6,428 nucleotides of DNA from Paracoccaceae bacterium. Its GTDB lineage: Bacteria > Pseudomonadota > Alphaproteobacteria > Rhodobacterales > Rhodobacteraceae. Of this stretch, positions 5,751-6,428 are shown piece after piece. Made by a program: the position numbers and the translations under genes. How positions within the stretch are numbered: position 1 is the stretch's first letter; each line of letters opens with the position of its first letter. Location: the NCBI GenBank assembly GCA_020441345.1, contig JAGRMK010000497.1:1-6428 (forward strand), read 5' to 3'. The notes under the pieces were generated by a model. That model ran no database searches. It had not been told where the DNA came from and saw only the letters and a list, made by a program, of their open reading frames with translations.

Positions 5751-6428
5751 TCAGCCCTCTTCGATCCAGTGCACCAGATCGGGAAGATCGGACAACTCCG
5801 AAATCCGCCGAAACCGGGGGTGGTCCCTTGGCGGGTCCGCGCGTTCCAGCGCCCATTCCAGCCCGTGCGGCACAAAAACGCCCCAGCTTCCGGCCTGAAG
5901 TGCGGGCAGAACATCCGAGGCCATCGAGTTCCCCGCCATCAACGCGGACCCGGCGCCATCGCCATGCCGCGCAAAAACCTGCTGGTAAACCACAGGGGTC
6001 TTGGCGCTGACGATCTCGATGGCGTCGAACCGGTCGCCCAGCCCCGACTGGGCCAGCTTGCGTTCCTGGTCCAGCAAATCGCCCTTGGTGATCAACACCA
6101 GCCGATAGCGCCCCGACAGCGCGTCGATGGTCTTTTCGACCCCCGGCAACAGATCGATCGGATGGGCCAGCATGTCCTGGCCGGCGGCAATGATCTGCCC
6201 GATCACGGATCCGGGCACACGACCGTCCGTGACCTCGACCGCAGTTTCGATCATCGACAGGACGAAGCCCTTGATGCCGAACCCGTAATGCCCAAGGTTG
6301 CGCCGTTCCGCCGCCAGCAACCGCTCGGCCAGCTGCTCGGGCGCGGCATAGTCGGCCAGCACCTCGGTAAACCGGTCCTGCGTGAGGTGAAAGAACCGCT
6401 CGTTGTGCCAAAGCGTATCGTCGGCATC
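5751..6428 (-). CDS. HAD-superfamily hydrolase (5' end beyond the window)
   Basis: Cytoplasmic HAD enzymes use an aspartyl-phosphate intermediate, mostly as phosphatases of small molecules. The frame stays open to the window edge and its first visible residues are DADDTLW (1-7 of 225 visible), the DxDxT catalytic motif. The edge codon Asp1 is the predicted nucleophile and Asp3 the acid/base. Motif II is LVLITKG (Thr114 in window numbering), motif III contains Lys143 in SAKTP, and motif IV is GNSMASD (166-172, metal-binding Asp172). An alpha-helical cap lies between motifs I and II, at about 20-95. An in-frame GTG at 6360-6362 is not the start, because it would delete motif I; the true start is probably less than 10-15 codons outside the window. 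The build resembles small-molecule phosphatases and nucleotidases; the substrate is unknown. It lies upstream of the carboxypeptidase on the same strand, but the 170-base gap argues for separate control. Confidence 0.9.
   Translation of the reverse strand, partial: DADDTLWHNERFFHLTQDRFTEVLADYAAPEQLAERLLAAERRNLGHYGFGIKGFVLSMIETAVEVTDGRVPGSVIGQIIAAGQDMLAHPIDLLPGVEKTIDALSGRYRLVLITKGDLLDQERKLAQSGLGDRFDAIEIVSAKTPVVYQQVFARHGDGAGSALMAGNSMASDVLPALQAGSWGVFVPHGLEWALERADPPRDHPRFRRISELSDLPDLVHWIEEG

Noticed and set aside
5737..6411. Alternative minus-strand frame of 224 codons overlapping the HAD hydrolase
   Set aside because: No HAD motifs and Arg/Gly-rich translation; the overlapping frame ending at 5751 carries all four HAD motifs.
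1..6428. Search for CRISPR-like spaced repeats, insertion-sequence ends, tRNA or rRNA signatures and phage genes
   Set aside because: None seen by eye on either strand; the window is almost filled by conserved chromosomal genes with uniform composition.

Overview
The window is ordinary housekeeping-type chromosome from a GC-rich bacterium. Protein style (a HemC of 315 residues, a GNTGTAKT-type MnmH, and an S11 D,D-carboxypeptidase with a C-terminal SPOR domain) and the strong G/C third-position preference suggest an alphaproteobacterium, most likely Rhodobacterales/Rhodobacteraceae. This is a judgement from sequence style, not a database match. I see no mobile element, CRISPR array, rRNA or tRNA.

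Layout from left to right. Bases 2-52 look like the last codons of an upstream plus-strand gene. mnmH (62-1114, +) follows and encodes tRNA 2-selenouridine synthase. It converges on hemC (1241-2188, -), hydroxymethylbilane synthase of tetrapyrrole synthesis. The 126-base gap between them holds a large branched inverted repeat, the likely shared terminator. Diverging from hemC is a very short plus-strand ORF (2333-2473) with a good ribosome binding site and one hydrophobic segment. A class I SAM-dependent methyltransferase (2557-3573, +) follows, behind a leader with two inverted repeats and a possible pseudoknot. Only 6 bases after its stop lies the stop of a 666-residue D-alanyl-D-alanine carboxypeptidase on the minus strand (GTG start at 5580). 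It has a signal peptide, an S11 catalytic domain, a roughly 300-residue Pro/Ala/acidic linker and a SPOR domain. A less GC-rich spacer of 170 bases separates it from a HAD-family hydrolase (5751 to beyond 6428, -). The 5' end of that gene is cut by the window edge, exactly at its catalytic DxDxT motif.

The genes do not form one pathway: tRNA wobble-base selenation, heme synthesis, an unassigned methylation, peptidoglycan trimming probably targeted to the septum, and an unassigned phosphatase. mnmH implies that selenophosphate (SelD) is made elsewhere in the genome. I do not see a convincing undescribed system. The points most worth checking are the methyltransferase leader structure, the linker and G9 tract of the carboxypeptidase, and the small hydrophobic ORF.
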